Assembly (NCBI GenBank): GCA_947497895.1
Contig: CANMIL010000004.1
Coordinates: 124,001-188,000 of the forward strand
Source: an uncultured Tenacibaculum sp.
GTDB taxonomy: Bacteria > Bacteroidota > Bacteroidia > Flavobacteriales > Flavobacteriaceae
Length of the DNA stretch: 64,000 bases
Direction: 5' to 3'
This document shows, piece by piece, positions 26,741-35,816 of this stretch. Within the stretch, counting starts at the first letter, position 1. Each line of letters starts with the position of its first letter. Below the pieces are notes generated by a model. It saw only the letters and a program-made list of their open reading frames with translations, was not told the origin of the DNA and ran no database searches. A program made the position numbers and the translations under genes.

Positions 26741-27772
26741 TTGAATATTTCAAAAACATATACGAAACATTTTATTCTACTTATTTCATTATTGGTCATT
26801 TTTCTGATAATTAATATAAGTTTAGGTTCTGTTCGTATTCCCATTTCTGAAATAATTACTGTGTTAACAGGTGGAGAATCTATTAAAAGTAGTTGGGATA
26901 CAATTGTTTTTAACTATCGACTTCCTAAAGCATTAACTGCAATTATGGTTGGCTCTGGCTTATCAATTAGTGGACTTTTAATGCAAACACTTTTTCGAAA
27001 CCCTTTAGCTGGACCTTTCGTTTTAGGAATATCGTCAGGAGCAAGTCTTGGTGTGGCTTTATTCATTTTAGGCTCTGGTCTATTCGGAGGTCTATTTGGC
27101 TCTTTAATAATTTCAAATTGGTCCATGGCATTAGCCGCGAGCATTGGTTCTTTCATTGTTTTGTCAGCGATTATTATTGCCGCCAATAAAGTCCGAAACA
27201 CCATGTCAATATTAATTATTGGTTTAATGTTTGGTTCATTAACTTCTGCAGTAATTAGTGTTTTGTCTTATTTTAGTGAGGCTGAACAAATTCAACAATA
27301 TCAATTTTGGAGTTTTGGAAGTCTCGGAAATTTAACCTGGAATGAAATCCTTATTTTCTTTAGTATTTATATCATTGGAATTTCAGGAACTTTCTTCATT
27401 GTAAAACCTTTAAACAGCTTATTACTGGGGGAAAACTATGCAAAAAGTTTGGGTGTAAATATTAAGAAAAGCAGAAACATTATTCTTTTAATTACCAGTT
27501 TACTTACTGGAGTAATCACTGCTTTTTCGGGTCCTATTGCTTTTATTGGTTTAGCCGTTCCACATTTAGCCAAAATTTTCTTTGTAAGTTCAAATCATAA
27601 AATATTAATACCTTCTACAGCAATAATTGGTGCTATTATTTTATTGATCTGCGACAGTATTGCTCAACTACCGAATAGTTCATTTGTATTACCGATCAAT
27701 GCAATTACCTCTTTATTTGGAGCTCCAATTGTTATTTGGTTACTGGTCAGAAAAAAGAAGATTTATGTGTAG
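26741..27772 (+). CDS. FecCD-family iron/B12-type ABC transporter permease
   Basis: A 343-residue inner-membrane permease with about ten helices. FecCD/BtuC hallmarks are visible: LPKALTAIMVGSGLSISG, LMQTLFRNPLAGPFVLG and the late GPIAFIGLAVPHLAK. It imports an iron chelate, heme or cobalamin; which one is not readable. Translation begins at TTG 26741, four bases after rdgB. It overlaps the ATPase gene by eight bases. No substrate-binding protein gene is adjacent. Confidence 0.94.
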   Translation: MNISKTYTKHFILLISLLVIFLIINISLGSVRIPISEIITVLTGGESIKSSWDTIVFNYRLPKALTAIMVGSGLSISGLLMQTLFRNPLAGPFVLGISSGASLGVALFILGSGLFGGLFGSLIISNWSMALAASIGSFIVLSAIIIAANKVRNTMSILIIGLMFGSLTSAVISVLSYFSEAEQIQQYQFWSFGSLGNLTWNEILIFFSIYIIGISGTFFIVKPLNSLLLGENYAKSLGVNIKKSRNIILLITSLLTGVITAFSGPIAFIGLAVPHLAKIFFVSSNHKILIPSTAIIGAIILLICDSIAQLPNSSFVLPINAITSLFGAPIVIWLLVRKKKIYV

Positions 27773-28562
27773 TAAAGAAGTGAAAAACATATTAGAAACG
27801 CACGATCTTACAATTGGATACAGTTCTAAGAAATCGAAAACCGTTATCGCTTCCGAGATTAATCTAAAATTAAAAAAAGGAAAGTTCATAGCTCTTTTAG
27901 GAAGAAACGGTATTGGTAAATCGACACTTTTACGTTCTATTTCAAAAGTTCAAAAACCACTAGATGGAACTATCAACATCGATGGAAAAAACATTGAGCA
28001 TTACTCCTATCAGGAATTAGCAACTAAATTAAGTGTTGTTTTAACTGAACGACTTCCTTTGAGTCAATTAACAGTGTTGGAACTGGTTGCCTTAGGAAGA
28101 CAACCTTATACTAATTGGATAGACAAACTATCTCCTGAGCATTTAAAAAAAATTCTTTGGGCAATTGAACAGACCGAAATCACTCATCTCAAAGACAAGC
28201 GTTTTTACGAGCTTAGTGATGGTCAATTACAACGTGTATTAATTGCTCGCGCACTAGCACAAGACACTGAAATTATTATACTCGATGAACCTACTGCCCA
28301 TTTAGATATTCATCATACATTTAAGGTGTTTTCACTATTACAAAAGCTAGTTGAAACCACGAATAAAACTATCGTTATCTCAACTCATGAAGTTAACCTT
28401 GCCATTCAATTGGCTGATGAACTCATTCTACTAACCAAAGATCAAATTTATCAGGGATCTGCAAAAGAACTTATTGATAAAAATGTTTTTAACTCCTTAT
28501 TCCCTATAGAATTAATAAGTTTTAACAAAACATTAGAACAATTCGTCATAAGGAAAAAGTAA
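27765..28562 (+). CDS. FecE-type ABC transporter ATP-binding protein
   Basis: A 265-residue ATPase partner of the permease. Walker A GRNGIGKST (46-54), signature LSDGQLQRVLIARALAQ and Walker B IIILDEPTAHLD are intact; the signature has Asp in place of the usual second Gly-side residue. The frame is open further upstream, but ATG 27765, overlapping the permease stop by eight bases, gives the proper N-terminus (MCSKEVKNILETHDLTIGY). The gene ends at the -7 box of the M28 peptidase gene. Confidence 0.94.
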   Translation: MCSKEVKNILETHDLTIGYSSKKSKTVIASEINLKLKKGKFIALLGRNGIGKSTLLRSISKVQKPLDGTINIDGKNIEHYSYQELATKLSVVLTERLPLSQLTVLELVALGRQPYTNWIDKLSPEHLKKILWAIEQTEITHLKDKRFYELSDGQLQRVLIARALAQDTEIIILDEPTAHLDIHHTFKVFSLLQKLVETTNKTIVISTHEVNLAIQLADELILLTKDQIYQGSAKELIDKNVFNSLFPIELISFNKTLEQFVIRKK

Positions 28563-28567
28563 CTTTG
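28560..28567 (+). promoter_or_regulatory. -7 element of the M28 peptidase gene
   Basis: TAACTTTG is an exact TAnnTTTG match overlapping the stop codon of the ATPase gene, about 60 bases before ATG 28627. Confidence 0.5.
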
Positions 28568-28626
28568 TTAGCTGGTTTAAAATCAAAACTTAAACCTTTC
28601 AAACCCATATAAATTAATTATTATTG

Positions 28627-29664
28627 ATGAGAAAACTACTTTGTATAGCTAGTGCTGCTGCCTTTGTTGCATGTAGTACAAGTAAGGAAGCTACTGGTAT
28701 TGAGAATGAATCTAATATCGATTATTCCGCTAAATATGCAGAAACAATTACAGCTAAAGATTTAGGAAAACACTTGTTTGTATATGCTTCAGACGAGTTC
28801 GAAGGAAGAGATACAGGTGAACCAGGACAAAAGAAAGCTGTTGAATACTTGAAAGACTTCTATGTAAAAAGTGGAATTAAATCACCAATTAGTCAAGGTG
28901 ATTATTTTCAAGATATTCCTTCTCAATTTTTCACTAAAAATGTTTTTGGAAGAAAAGCTTTAAAAGACTCTGAAAATGTACTTGCCTTTATTGAAGGATC
29001 AGAAAAACCAGAAGAAGTAATTGTTATTTCAGCTCACCTTGATCACATTGGAGCAAAGAGTGGAAAAATATACAATGGGGCTGACGATGATGGTTCAGGT
29101 ACAGTTGCTGTTTTAGAAATAGCAGAAGCGTTTAAGAAGGCTACGGATGCTGGAAATGGACCAAAACGTTCTATTTTATTCTTACATGTTACTGGAGAAG
29201 AAAAAGGCTTACTAGGATCGAAATATTATACCGAAAATCCAATTTTCCCTTTAGCTAACACAGTTACCAATTTAAACATTGATATGATTGGTAGAGTTGA
29301 TGATCGCCACAAAGGAAATCCGAACTATGTTTATTTAATTGGATCTGATAAACTAAGTTCTGAATTACATAATATTTCTGAAGCAATTAACACGAAATAC
29401 ACCAAGGTAGATCTAGATTATAAATATAACGACGAAAACGACCCAAATCGTTTTTACTATCGCTCTGATCATTATAATTTCGCTAAGCATAATATTCCAA
29501 TTATTTTTTATTTCAACGGAACGCATGCTGATTATCATCAAGCTACAGATACTCCAGATAAAATTAACTACGAAATGCTTGAAACTAGAACTCGTTTAGT
29601 TTTCCATACTGCTTGGGAAATAGCGAATAGAGCTGAACGCATTAAAGTAGATAAAGCTCAATAA
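28627..29664 (+). CDS. M28-family zinc aminopeptidase lipoprotein
   Basis: A 345-residue peptidase with a lipoprotein signal (MRKLLCIASAAAFVAC, Cys16) and a co-catalytic dizinc M28 domain. Zinc ligands are His in SAHLDHIG, Asp in NGADDDGSG, Glu-Glu in TGEEKGLLG, Asp in NIDMIGR and His in HADYHQATDTPD. It removes N-terminal residues from peptides in the envelope. A TTG one codon upstream of the ATG is not needed. A strong terminator follows at 29698. Its own promoter overlaps the preceding stop codon. Confidence 0.94.
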   Translation: MRKLLCIASAAAFVACSTSKEATGIENESNIDYSAKYAETITAKDLGKHLFVYASDEFEGRDTGEPGQKKAVEYLKDFYVKSGIKSPISQGDYFQDIPSQFFTKNVFGRKALKDSENVLAFIEGSEKPEEVIVISAHLDHIGAKSGKIYNGADDDGSGTVAVLEIAEAFKKATDAGNGPKRSILFLHVTGEEKGLLGSKYYTENPIFPLANTVTNLNIDMIGRVDDRHKGNPNYVYLIGSDKLSSELHNISEAINTKYTKVDLDYKYNDENDPNRFYYRSDHYNFAKHNIPIIFYFNGTHADYHQATDTPDKINYEMLETRTRLVFHTAWEIANRAERIKVDKAQ

Positions 29665-29697
29665 AACTGAGAACCTCAACTTTTAAATTAATAGTTC

Positions 29698-29726
29698 GAA
29701 AAACTCACCTTCTGGTGAGTTTTTTT
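29698..29726 (+). terminator. Intrinsic terminator of the M28 peptidase gene
   Basis: AAACTCACC (29701-29709), loop TTCT, GGTGAGTTT (29714-29722), then T continuing to 29726. Confidence 0.88.
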
Positions 29727-29785
29727 TATGCATAACATTGATTCCTCCAACACTCTCATACCTCTTATTAAAGCAAAAAATATAT

Positions 29786-29793
29786 TATTTTTG
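29786..29793 (+). promoter_or_regulatory. -7 element of the MtfA-like gene
   Basis: TATTTTTG is an exact TAnnTTTG match ending 17 bases before ATG 29811; the TTG partner is not obvious. Confidence 0.5.
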
Positions 29794-29810
29794 TCCTTTA
29801 AATCAAAAAA

Positions 29811-30686
29811 ATGCTAACATCTACAATTGCTGTACTCTTCATAGGTTTTATTATTTATCGAAGTAAAACGAAGAAAAAAACCTCTCCACATCAAACTCCC
29901 AAAACTCCTTTTCCACCTGAATGGCGGACTTATTTAGTTGACAATGTTGCGTTTTACAATTCGCTTACTTCACAAGAAAAAAGTCTATTTGAATTCAAAA
30001 TTCAAGAGTTTTTATTGAATTGCACAATTGTTGGTGTTGATACTACTGTTGAAGATATAGATGAGGTGCTCATCGCCTCAAGTGCCGTTATCCCGATTTT
30101 TAACTTTCCCGACTGGCACTACCCAAATATATCTGAAATTTTTCTTTATCCATGTATGTTTAATAGAGACTTAGAAAGAACTGGTCCTAACAGAAACATT
30201 TTAGGAATGGTAGGCAACGGTTTTCTTGAGAATAAAATGATTCTATCGAAAAATGCCTTACACCTTGGTTTTAAAAACGAATCAGATAAACAAAACACAG
30301 CCATTCATGAATTTATTCATCTCATAGATAAGTTGGATGGCAAAATAGATGGAATTCCAGAAATTTTATTAGATAGACAATATATATTACCATGGATTGA
30401 TTTAATGACCTACAAGATGGAGGAAATCTATGATGAAGAATCTGACATCAATCCTTATGGAGGAACTAATAAAGCTGAGTTTTTTTCAGTAGTTGGCGAA
30501 TACTTCTTTGAACGTCCTAAACTCTTAGCAAAAAAGCATCCAAAGCTATATCACAAATTAGAACTCATCTTTAAACAAGACATGGACGATAGGAATCTCT
30601 TTATCCCTAGAAGTGACGTTGGAAGAAATGATCCTTGTCCGTGCAACAGTGGTAAAAAATTTAAAAAGTGCTGTGGAATAAACTAA
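29811..30686 (+). CDS. MtfA/M90-like zinc peptidase fused to a C-terminal SEC-C motif
   Basis: A 291-residue protein: a short hydrophobic N-terminus (1-17), then an M90 (MtfA-type) domain with HEFIH at 166-170 and a downstream Glu-containing helix KAEFFSVVGEYFFERP. At the C-terminus is a SEC-C zinc motif, GRNDPCPCNSGKKFKKCCG (271-289), with Cys276, Cys278, Cys287 and Cys288. E. coli MtfA binds the repressor Mlc and has peptidase activity; it has no SEC-C tail. SEC-C modules bind zinc and partner proteins such as SecB. The predicted membrane anchor plus the SEC-C tail is notable. Confidence 0.9.
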   Translation: MLTSTIAVLFIGFIIYRSKTKKKTSPHQTPKTPFPPEWRTYLVDNVAFYNSLTSQEKSLFEFKIQEFLLNCTIVGVDTTVEDIDEVLIASSAVIPIFNFPDWHYPNISEIFLYPCMFNRDLERTGPNRNILGMVGNGFLENKMILSKNALHLGFKNESDKQNTAIHEFIHLIDKLDGKIDGIPEILLDRQYILPWIDLMTYKMEEIYDEESDINPYGGTNKAEFFSVVGEYFFERPKLLAKKHPKLYHKLELIFKQDMDDRNLFIPRSDVGRNDPCPCNSGKKFKKCCGIN

Positions 30687-30851
30687 ACCTACTTCTTTTA
30701 ACTAAATTTCTTGTATTTTAGCCGTAGACCAAGCTATTAAATAAAAACTCACAACGTCCCCATGAAACTGAAGGCGTATAACTTTGTACTTCAAACATTG
30801 TTATAACAATCTTCACCGTTCCATCTGACGCTTAAAAGCAAAAATCAACGG

Positions 30852-32042
30852 ATGAAAAAAAATGCATTTTTAAGCATTTTTGTACTACTGCTAATTATTT
30901 CTTGTAGTAAAAAATCGCAACACCAACCATTTAAAAGTTCTAGACATACTGAAGAAAATCTTCATCGAAAATTTAACTTCACCAAAGAAAGTCAATGGGA
31001 TAGTCTTCAAAACAGAAAACCTTCAACAGCTATATTTGAAAAGAAAAAAAGAAACTCTAAACACAAAACTTTTGGCTGGCATGCTTACAGCGGTGGAACT
31101 GCATATAAGTCATATAATTTTGATATTCTTTGGGGTATCTCGTATTTTTCCTATTCGCTAAACCCTACTAATGGAAATTATGAAAGCATTCATCAATGGA
31201 AAACTACAGCATTAATTGATAGCGCACAAGCCCATGATTGCAAAGTATTTCTTAGTGTTTCAAATTTTGGGGCTTCGAAAAATTCGAAATTTCTAAAAAA
31301 CTCAGCAGCACAAGACAATCTAATTAAAAATTTAACTGAACTACTTGCTTATAGAAATGCGGATGGAATTAATATTGATTTCGAAGGAGTTCCCAATAGT
31401 TCAAAAGCTGATTTTAGTAACTTCATTATAAAAATATCAGAAAAACTTAAAGCTAAAAATCCAAAATATATGGTTTCCTTATGCTTATATGCTGAAGATT
31501 GGCATCATATATTTGACATTCCCAAAATTAACAGCGCGATTGATTTTTACACTCTGATGGGATATGACTATTACGGCAGCTTTAGTAAAATAGCAGGTCC
31601 TGTAAGTCCTTTAAAAACGAGTCGAATATTTGGTAATGGTATTGAATACTCTGTTGATTATTACCTTTCACAAGGAATAGCTCCTGATAAATTAATCGTT
31701 GGTGTTCCATATTATGGAGCAGAATGGTTAACGACAACGAATACTATTCCTTCAAAAGTTTCGAAATTTCTTGCGAATCCACCGTATAAAACGATTAAAA
31801 ATAATTATATTAATAAACTAGATGCTCCTGTTCAATTTAACACTGAAAGTGAATCTAGTTATATAACTCTGAAAGAAAACACAGGTTATAAAGAATTATG
31901 GTTTGAAAATGTAAAATCACTTTCATTAAAATATGATTGGATTAAAGAAAAAAACTTAGCTGGAGCAGGAATTTGGGCACTTGGCTATGATCATGGATAT
32001 CCAGAATTATGGAATTTGCTTAACGAAAAATTTTCAGAATAA
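30852..32042 (+). CDS. GH18-family glycosidase lipoprotein
   Basis: A 396-residue protein with a lipoprotein signal ending at Cys18 (VLLLIISC) and a GH18 barrel. The catalytic segment is DGINIDFEG: the acid Glu and preceding Asp of the DxDxE motif are kept, while the first Asp is Asn, as in YaaH-like N-acetylglucosaminidases. Other barrel strands, MGYDYYGS and LAGAGIWALGYDHG, fit. It probably cleaves chitin or peptidoglycan-type GlcNAc linkages at the cell surface. The SGNH gene starts 23 bases after it. Confidence 0.9.
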   Translation: MKKNAFLSIFVLLLIISCSKKSQHQPFKSSRHTEENLHRKFNFTKESQWDSLQNRKPSTAIFEKKKRNSKHKTFGWHAYSGGTAYKSYNFDILWGISYFSYSLNPTNGNYESIHQWKTTALIDSAQAHDCKVFLSVSNFGASKNSKFLKNSAAQDNLIKNLTELLAYRNADGINIDFEGVPNSSKADFSNFIIKISEKLKAKNPKYMVSLCLYAEDWHHIFDIPKINSAIDFYTLMGYDYYGSFSKIAGPVSPLKTSRIFGNGIEYSVDYYLSQGIAPDKLIVGVPYYGAEWLTTTNTIPSKVSKFLANPPYKTIKNNYINKLDAPVQFNTESESSYITLKENTGYKELWFENVKSLSLKYDWIKEKNLAGAGIWALGYDHGYPELWNLLNEKFSE

Positions 32043-32065
32043 CTCAATTTATATTCCCCTATATT

Positions 32066-32692
32066 ATGAAAAACCTACTCTATATCTTTTTACTTATTAG
32101 TACATTCTGTTTCTCTCAAAACACCGAAAGAATAAGTGATCAAAAAAAAGAACTATCAGTATTATTTATTGGTAACAGTTTAACCTATTACAACAACTTA
32201 CCGAGATTAGTAAAACGAGTTGCCAATCAAAAAAAGGTTAAACTGCACACTGAAATGGTGGCCTACCCAAATTACGCAATTATTGATCATTGGAACGGAG
32301 GTAAAGTACAAAGACTAATTTCTAGTAAAAAGTTTGACTACGTTATTATTCAACAAGGTCCTTCGTCAAGGACTAATGGAAGAGAGATGTTGATTAATAC
32401 AGGGAAAAAATTTAAAGATCTTTGTAACGAAAATGGATCCAAGCTATGTTATTTTATGGTTTGGCCCTCACGTCACTTTTATAAGAGTTACGATAAGGTA
32501 ATCGAAAATTATACTGAAGCAGCAAAAATTAATGATGCGATTTTATTACCAGTTGGTAAAGAATGGAAAGAGTACTTTGATAGCTCAAATAAGTTTAATT
32601 ACTATGGAAAAGATGGTTTTCACCCTTCCTTAAAAGGTTCTAAAGTTGCCGCTAACATCATCGTAAAAACTCTCTTGAATGAGGTAAAATAA
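32066..32692 (+). CDS. Exported SGNH/GDSL-type hydrolase
   Basis: A 208-residue protein with a signal peptide (MKNLLYIFLLISTFCFSQ) and an SGNH fold. Block I is FIGNSLT with Ser38, and block V DGFHPS gives Asp183 and His186. SGNH enzymes are esterases or acetyl-hydrolases. Its position 23 bases after the GH18 gene suggests that it deacetylates or de-esterifies the same glycan in the periplasm; this is inferred from position. Confidence 0.85.
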   Translation: MKNLLYIFLLISTFCFSQNTERISDQKKELSVLFIGNSLTYYNNLPRLVKRVANQKKVKLHTEMVAYPNYAIIDHWNGGKVQRLISSKKFDYVIIQQGPSSRTNGREMLINTGKKFKDLCNENGSKLCYFMVWPSRHFYKSYDKVIENYTEAAKINDAILLPVGKEWKEYFDSSNKFNYYGKDGFHPSLKGSKVAANIIVKTLLNEVK

Positions 32693-33121
32693 TGTTTCCC
32701 TTATTGCAATTTAACAACCTCTTTATCTTCGAAGATTAACCGATTTATTATAAGGTAAAGCATATCGAATTCGAAACGAATCATACTTCCAGTAATAAAA
32801 GAAATGAAGTATATATCGTACTAATGTCTTGGTCTTATGACAACCTTTGAATAAAGTGACTTTACACCTATAAATTGTAGATCCACTGATTTTTAAATAA
32901 ACATGACCGAGCAGTATTTTTTATAACCTCCTTCTTTTTCCATCTATAAAACACTCATATAAGTGACTTTAACTATATATTTGTATCATATTCAAGGGGG
33001 AATTTGTTTGCCAACCATTTACAATGTATGTAAACTTTTATTAAAAAGTTAGACTAAGGCTAACAAATATTTTGAATTCCATCCACAAATATTAAGTGAT
33101 AACCGGATTAACGAGAGGATT
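32693..33121. other. Intergenic region
   Basis: About 430 bases without a credible gene on either strand. The only recognisable element is the -7 box at 32976-32983. A leader of about 130 bases then runs to the next start and holds no clear hairpin. Confidence 0.6.
32976..32983 (+). promoter_or_regulatory. -7 element of the lipoprotein gene at 33122
   Basis: TATATTTG matches TAnnTTTG exactly. The implied leader is about 130 bases, long for this window. Confidence 0.5.
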
Positions 33122-34015
33122 ATGAAAAATTTAACCGCAATAGTATTATTTACTACTGCTCTAATCTACAGTTCCTGTTCTTTTAATGGGAACTCCAAAA
33201 GTTCGCGGATTGACAATGATTCAAGGAATAGTGAGATTTTAGCTAACTATTCGTTTAGCTCTATTAACTATTCCAAAAGCATCGATTTATTAAAGGGGAA
33301 TAAATTTATAATTACCGAAAATATTAATAGAGTTAATGGTGATACTACGATAAAAAAACATTTCGGGACCTTCAAAAAAGTAGATCATATTATTACTTTA
33401 GAACCTAAAGAAGTTGAAGTTGCGACTCATGCTGTAAACTTTGAAAGTATTAAAGAATCAGATATTTTCTCCTATGAGGAAAATGATTCAAAAATTAATA
33501 CTCGTTACTTTTTAATTAAGTGGAATACTAAAGAATACCTGTTATCTGATCAGTTCAATTCTATTGCAAACCATGATGAAAAAAATGACTTTCAACGTTT
33601 TGCTTATTTTGTTAACTCAGGGATAGAACCTAATGAAGGAGGACATTATTTTAAGAGAATATCGAAATCTAATGACAGTATAAAAACTCCTTTAGATATT
33701 GAACAGATACCAGAGCAATGGAGAGCTTACTTTTTATCTAAACCAATTTCCGCAAATATTATTAATACCGAAAAAAGGTTCAAGAAGAATAAATTTCAAG
33801 AATATGCTTGCTGGAGAATTAAGTTAGATAAAGGAGCAAATGATGGCATTAAAAAAGGCGTTTCTTTTTCGACTAAATATGAAGATTTTCATATAAGAGT
33901 AGATTCGATTTTACCTGATGTTTGTTTTGGATCCTTTAGAATTAATGATTTCGATGATGAATTTATTGAATTAGGTACAGAAATGAGAACTCAATGGGAA
34001 AGTAAAACATTGTAA
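33122..34015 (+). CDS. Lipoprotein of unknown function
   Basis: A 297-residue protein with a lipoprotein signal (MKNLTAIVLFTTALIYSSC; Cys19) and no family I recognise. The mature part is acidic/basic mixed with beta-type segments. GAGAGG lies just before the ATG, one of the few purine-rich ribosome-site-like sequences in the window. It is monocistronic, ending at a bidirectional terminator shared with the ABC-F gene. Confidence 0.7.
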   Translation: MKNLTAIVLFTTALIYSSCSFNGNSKSSRIDNDSRNSEILANYSFSSINYSKSIDLLKGNKFIITENINRVNGDTTIKKHFGTFKKVDHIITLEPKEVEVATHAVNFESIKESDIFSYEENDSKINTRYFLIKWNTKEYLLSDQFNSIANHDEKNDFQRFAYFVNSGIEPNEGGHYFKRISKSNDSIKTPLDIEQIPEQWRAYFLSKPISANIINTEKRFKKNKFQEYACWRIKLDKGANDGIKKGVSFSTKYEDFHIRVDSILPDVCFGSFRINDFDDEFIELGTEMRTQWESKTL

Positions 34016-34053
34016 TTTCTAATTTTGAAAAACTCTAAATTTTAAATAATACA

Positions 34054-34090
34054 GAAAAAGCCAGCAATTATAATTTATGCTGACTTTTTT
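34054..34090. terminator. Bidirectional terminator between convergent genes
   Basis: AAAAAG-CCAGCA (34055-34066) pairs with TGCTGAC-TTTTT (34078 on) with one mismatch; A and T runs on the two sides serve both convergent genes. Confidence 0.65.
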
Positions 34091-34106
34091 AGTTACTTAT
34101 CTAATC

Positions 34107-35738
34107 TTAAAGATCTATTTCTTTAAGAGCATTGATATTATTCCTTTCTAAGAAAGCATCAATAGTTTCAAAATGTTCAATGACACGTTTATCTTTAAAT
34201 TCAAACACTTTTTGCGATAATCCTTGTAAGAAATCTCGATCATGAGACACCAAAATCATTGTACCGTCAAAATGTTTTAGTGCTTCTTTAATTACATCTT
34301 TTGAGCGCAAATCTAAATGATTGGTTGGCTCATCGAGAATTAATAAATTAACTGGCTCAAGCAACAATCTCACCATTGCTAAACGTGTTCTTTCTCCTCC
34401 AGAAAGCACCTTTACCTTTTTGTCGATATCACCACCACCAAACATAAATCTCCCTAAGATATTTTTTATTTGAGTTCTAACATCGCCCTCGGCAACTTCG
34501 TCTACGGTTTGAAATACCGTTAATTCAGGATCTAATAAAGAAGCTTGGTTTTGAGCAAAATATCCAACTTTAGCGTTATGCCCTAAACCTCCCTCTCCTT
34601 CAAAATCTATCTCTCCCATGATTGCTTTGATCATAGTAGATTTTCCTTCTCCATTTCTTCCAACGAATGCAACTTTCTCACCACGTGCTATTGAAAAACT
34701 AGCATCTTCAAAAACCGTTAAATCTCCGTATTTCTTAGTAAGTCCATCAACGCGGACAGGGTAATCTCCAGATCTTGGAGACGGAGGAAAACGAAGTTTT
34801 AATGAAGAGTTATCTACTTCATCAATTTCTACTAGCACCAACTTCTCAAGCATACGTTCACGAGAAGCTACCTGGTTTGTTTTTGAGTAGGTTCCTTTAA
34901 AGCGCTCAATAAACGATTTAGTTTCAGCAATGAATTTTTGTTGTTCTTCATATGCTTTCATTTGTTGCGCTCTTCTCTCCTTTCTTAACTCTAAATAATG
35001 TGAATAATTCGCTTTGTAATCGTAAATCGTTCCCATAGTAACTTCAATAGTTCTATTAGTGATATTATCAATAAACGCCCTATCATGAGAGATTACAACA
35101 ACTGCTTTTGCTTTATTCTTTAAAAAGTTTTCTAACCAAATTACCGACTCAATATCAACGTGGTTCGTTGGCTCATCTAGTAAAATTAAATCTGGTTTTT
35201 GAAGTAATATTTTCGCCAACTCAATTCTCATTCTCCATCCACCACTAAACTCCGAAGTTTGCCTATCTAAATCTTCTTGTTTAAATCCAAGACCTTTTAA
35301 GGCCTTCTCTACTTCAGCTTCGTAATTTATTTCCTCTAAAGCGTAATAAGTTTCACCTAAATCAGATACTCGTTCAATAAGTTTCATATACTCTTCAGAT
35401 TCATAATCTGTTCGAGTTTCTAACTGCTTATTAAGAGAATCCATTTCAGCTTTCATTTTGAAAATTGTATCAAAAGCCTTGGCTGCTTCTTCCTTTACCG
35501 TGCAATTATCCTCCATTAATAAGTGCTGCGGTAAATAAGCAATCACGGTATCTTTTGGTGTGCGAACTCCCCCTCTAGTGGCTTTGGTTAAACCTGCAAT
35601 AATTTTCATCATCGTAGATTTTCCTGCACCATTTTTACCCATTAGGGCAATTTTATCATTCTCATTTATCACAAAAGAAACATCACTAAACAATGACTTT
35701 CCATTAAACTCAACAGTTAACTGATCTACGGTAATCAT
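34107..35738 (-). CDS. ABC-F family ATP-binding protein
   Basis: A 543-residue soluble protein with two ABC ATPase domains and no membrane segments. Domain 1 has Walker A GKNGAGKST and signature SGGWRMRIELA; domain 2 has GRNGEGKST and LSGGERTRLA; both have the Walker B DEPTNH. The charged linker between them (KERRAQQMKAYEEQQKFIAE) is typical of ABC-F proteins that act on the ribosomal E site, either as translation factors or resistance proteins. Subtype cannot be decided. A good promoter lies at 35755-35784. Confidence 0.95.
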   Translation of the reverse strand: MITVDQLTVEFNGKSLFSDVSFVINENDKIALMGKNGAGKSTMMKIIAGLTKATRGGVRTPKDTVIAYLPQHLLMEDNCTVKEEAAKAFDTIFKMKAEMDSLNKQLETRTDYESEEYMKLIERVSDLGETYYALEEINYEAEVEKALKGLGFKQEDLDRQTSEFSGGWRMRIELAKILLQKPDLILLDEPTNHVDIESVIWLENFLKNKAKAVVVISHDRAFIDNITNRTIEVTMGTIYDYKANYSHYLELRKERRAQQMKAYEEQQKFIAETKSFIERFKGTYSKTNQVASRERMLEKLVLVEIDEVDNSSLKLRFPPSPRSGDYPVRVDGLTKKYGDLTVFEDASFSIARGEKVAFVGRNGEGKSTMIKAIMGEIDFEGEGGLGHNAKVGYFAQNQASLLDPELTVFQTVDEVAEGDVRTQIKNILGRFMFGGGDIDKKVKVLSGGERTRLAMVRLLLEPVNLLILDEPTNHLDLRSKDVIKEALKHFDGTMILVSHDRDFLQGLSQKVFEFKDKRVIEHFETIDAFLERNNINALKEIDL

Positions 35739-35754
35739 AAATATTATTTTTTGG

Positions 35755-35784
35755 CGAAAATACTATTTTGATTAAATATCTCAA
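35755..35784 (-). promoter_or_regulatory. Promoter of the ABC-F gene
   Basis: On the minus strand TTG (35784-35782), 19 bases, then TATTTTCG (35762-35755). One base from the TAnnTTTG consensus, with ideal spacing. Confidence 0.6.
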
Positions 35785-35816
35785 GTGTTACATGTGAATA
35801 ATAATCAAAGTATAAA

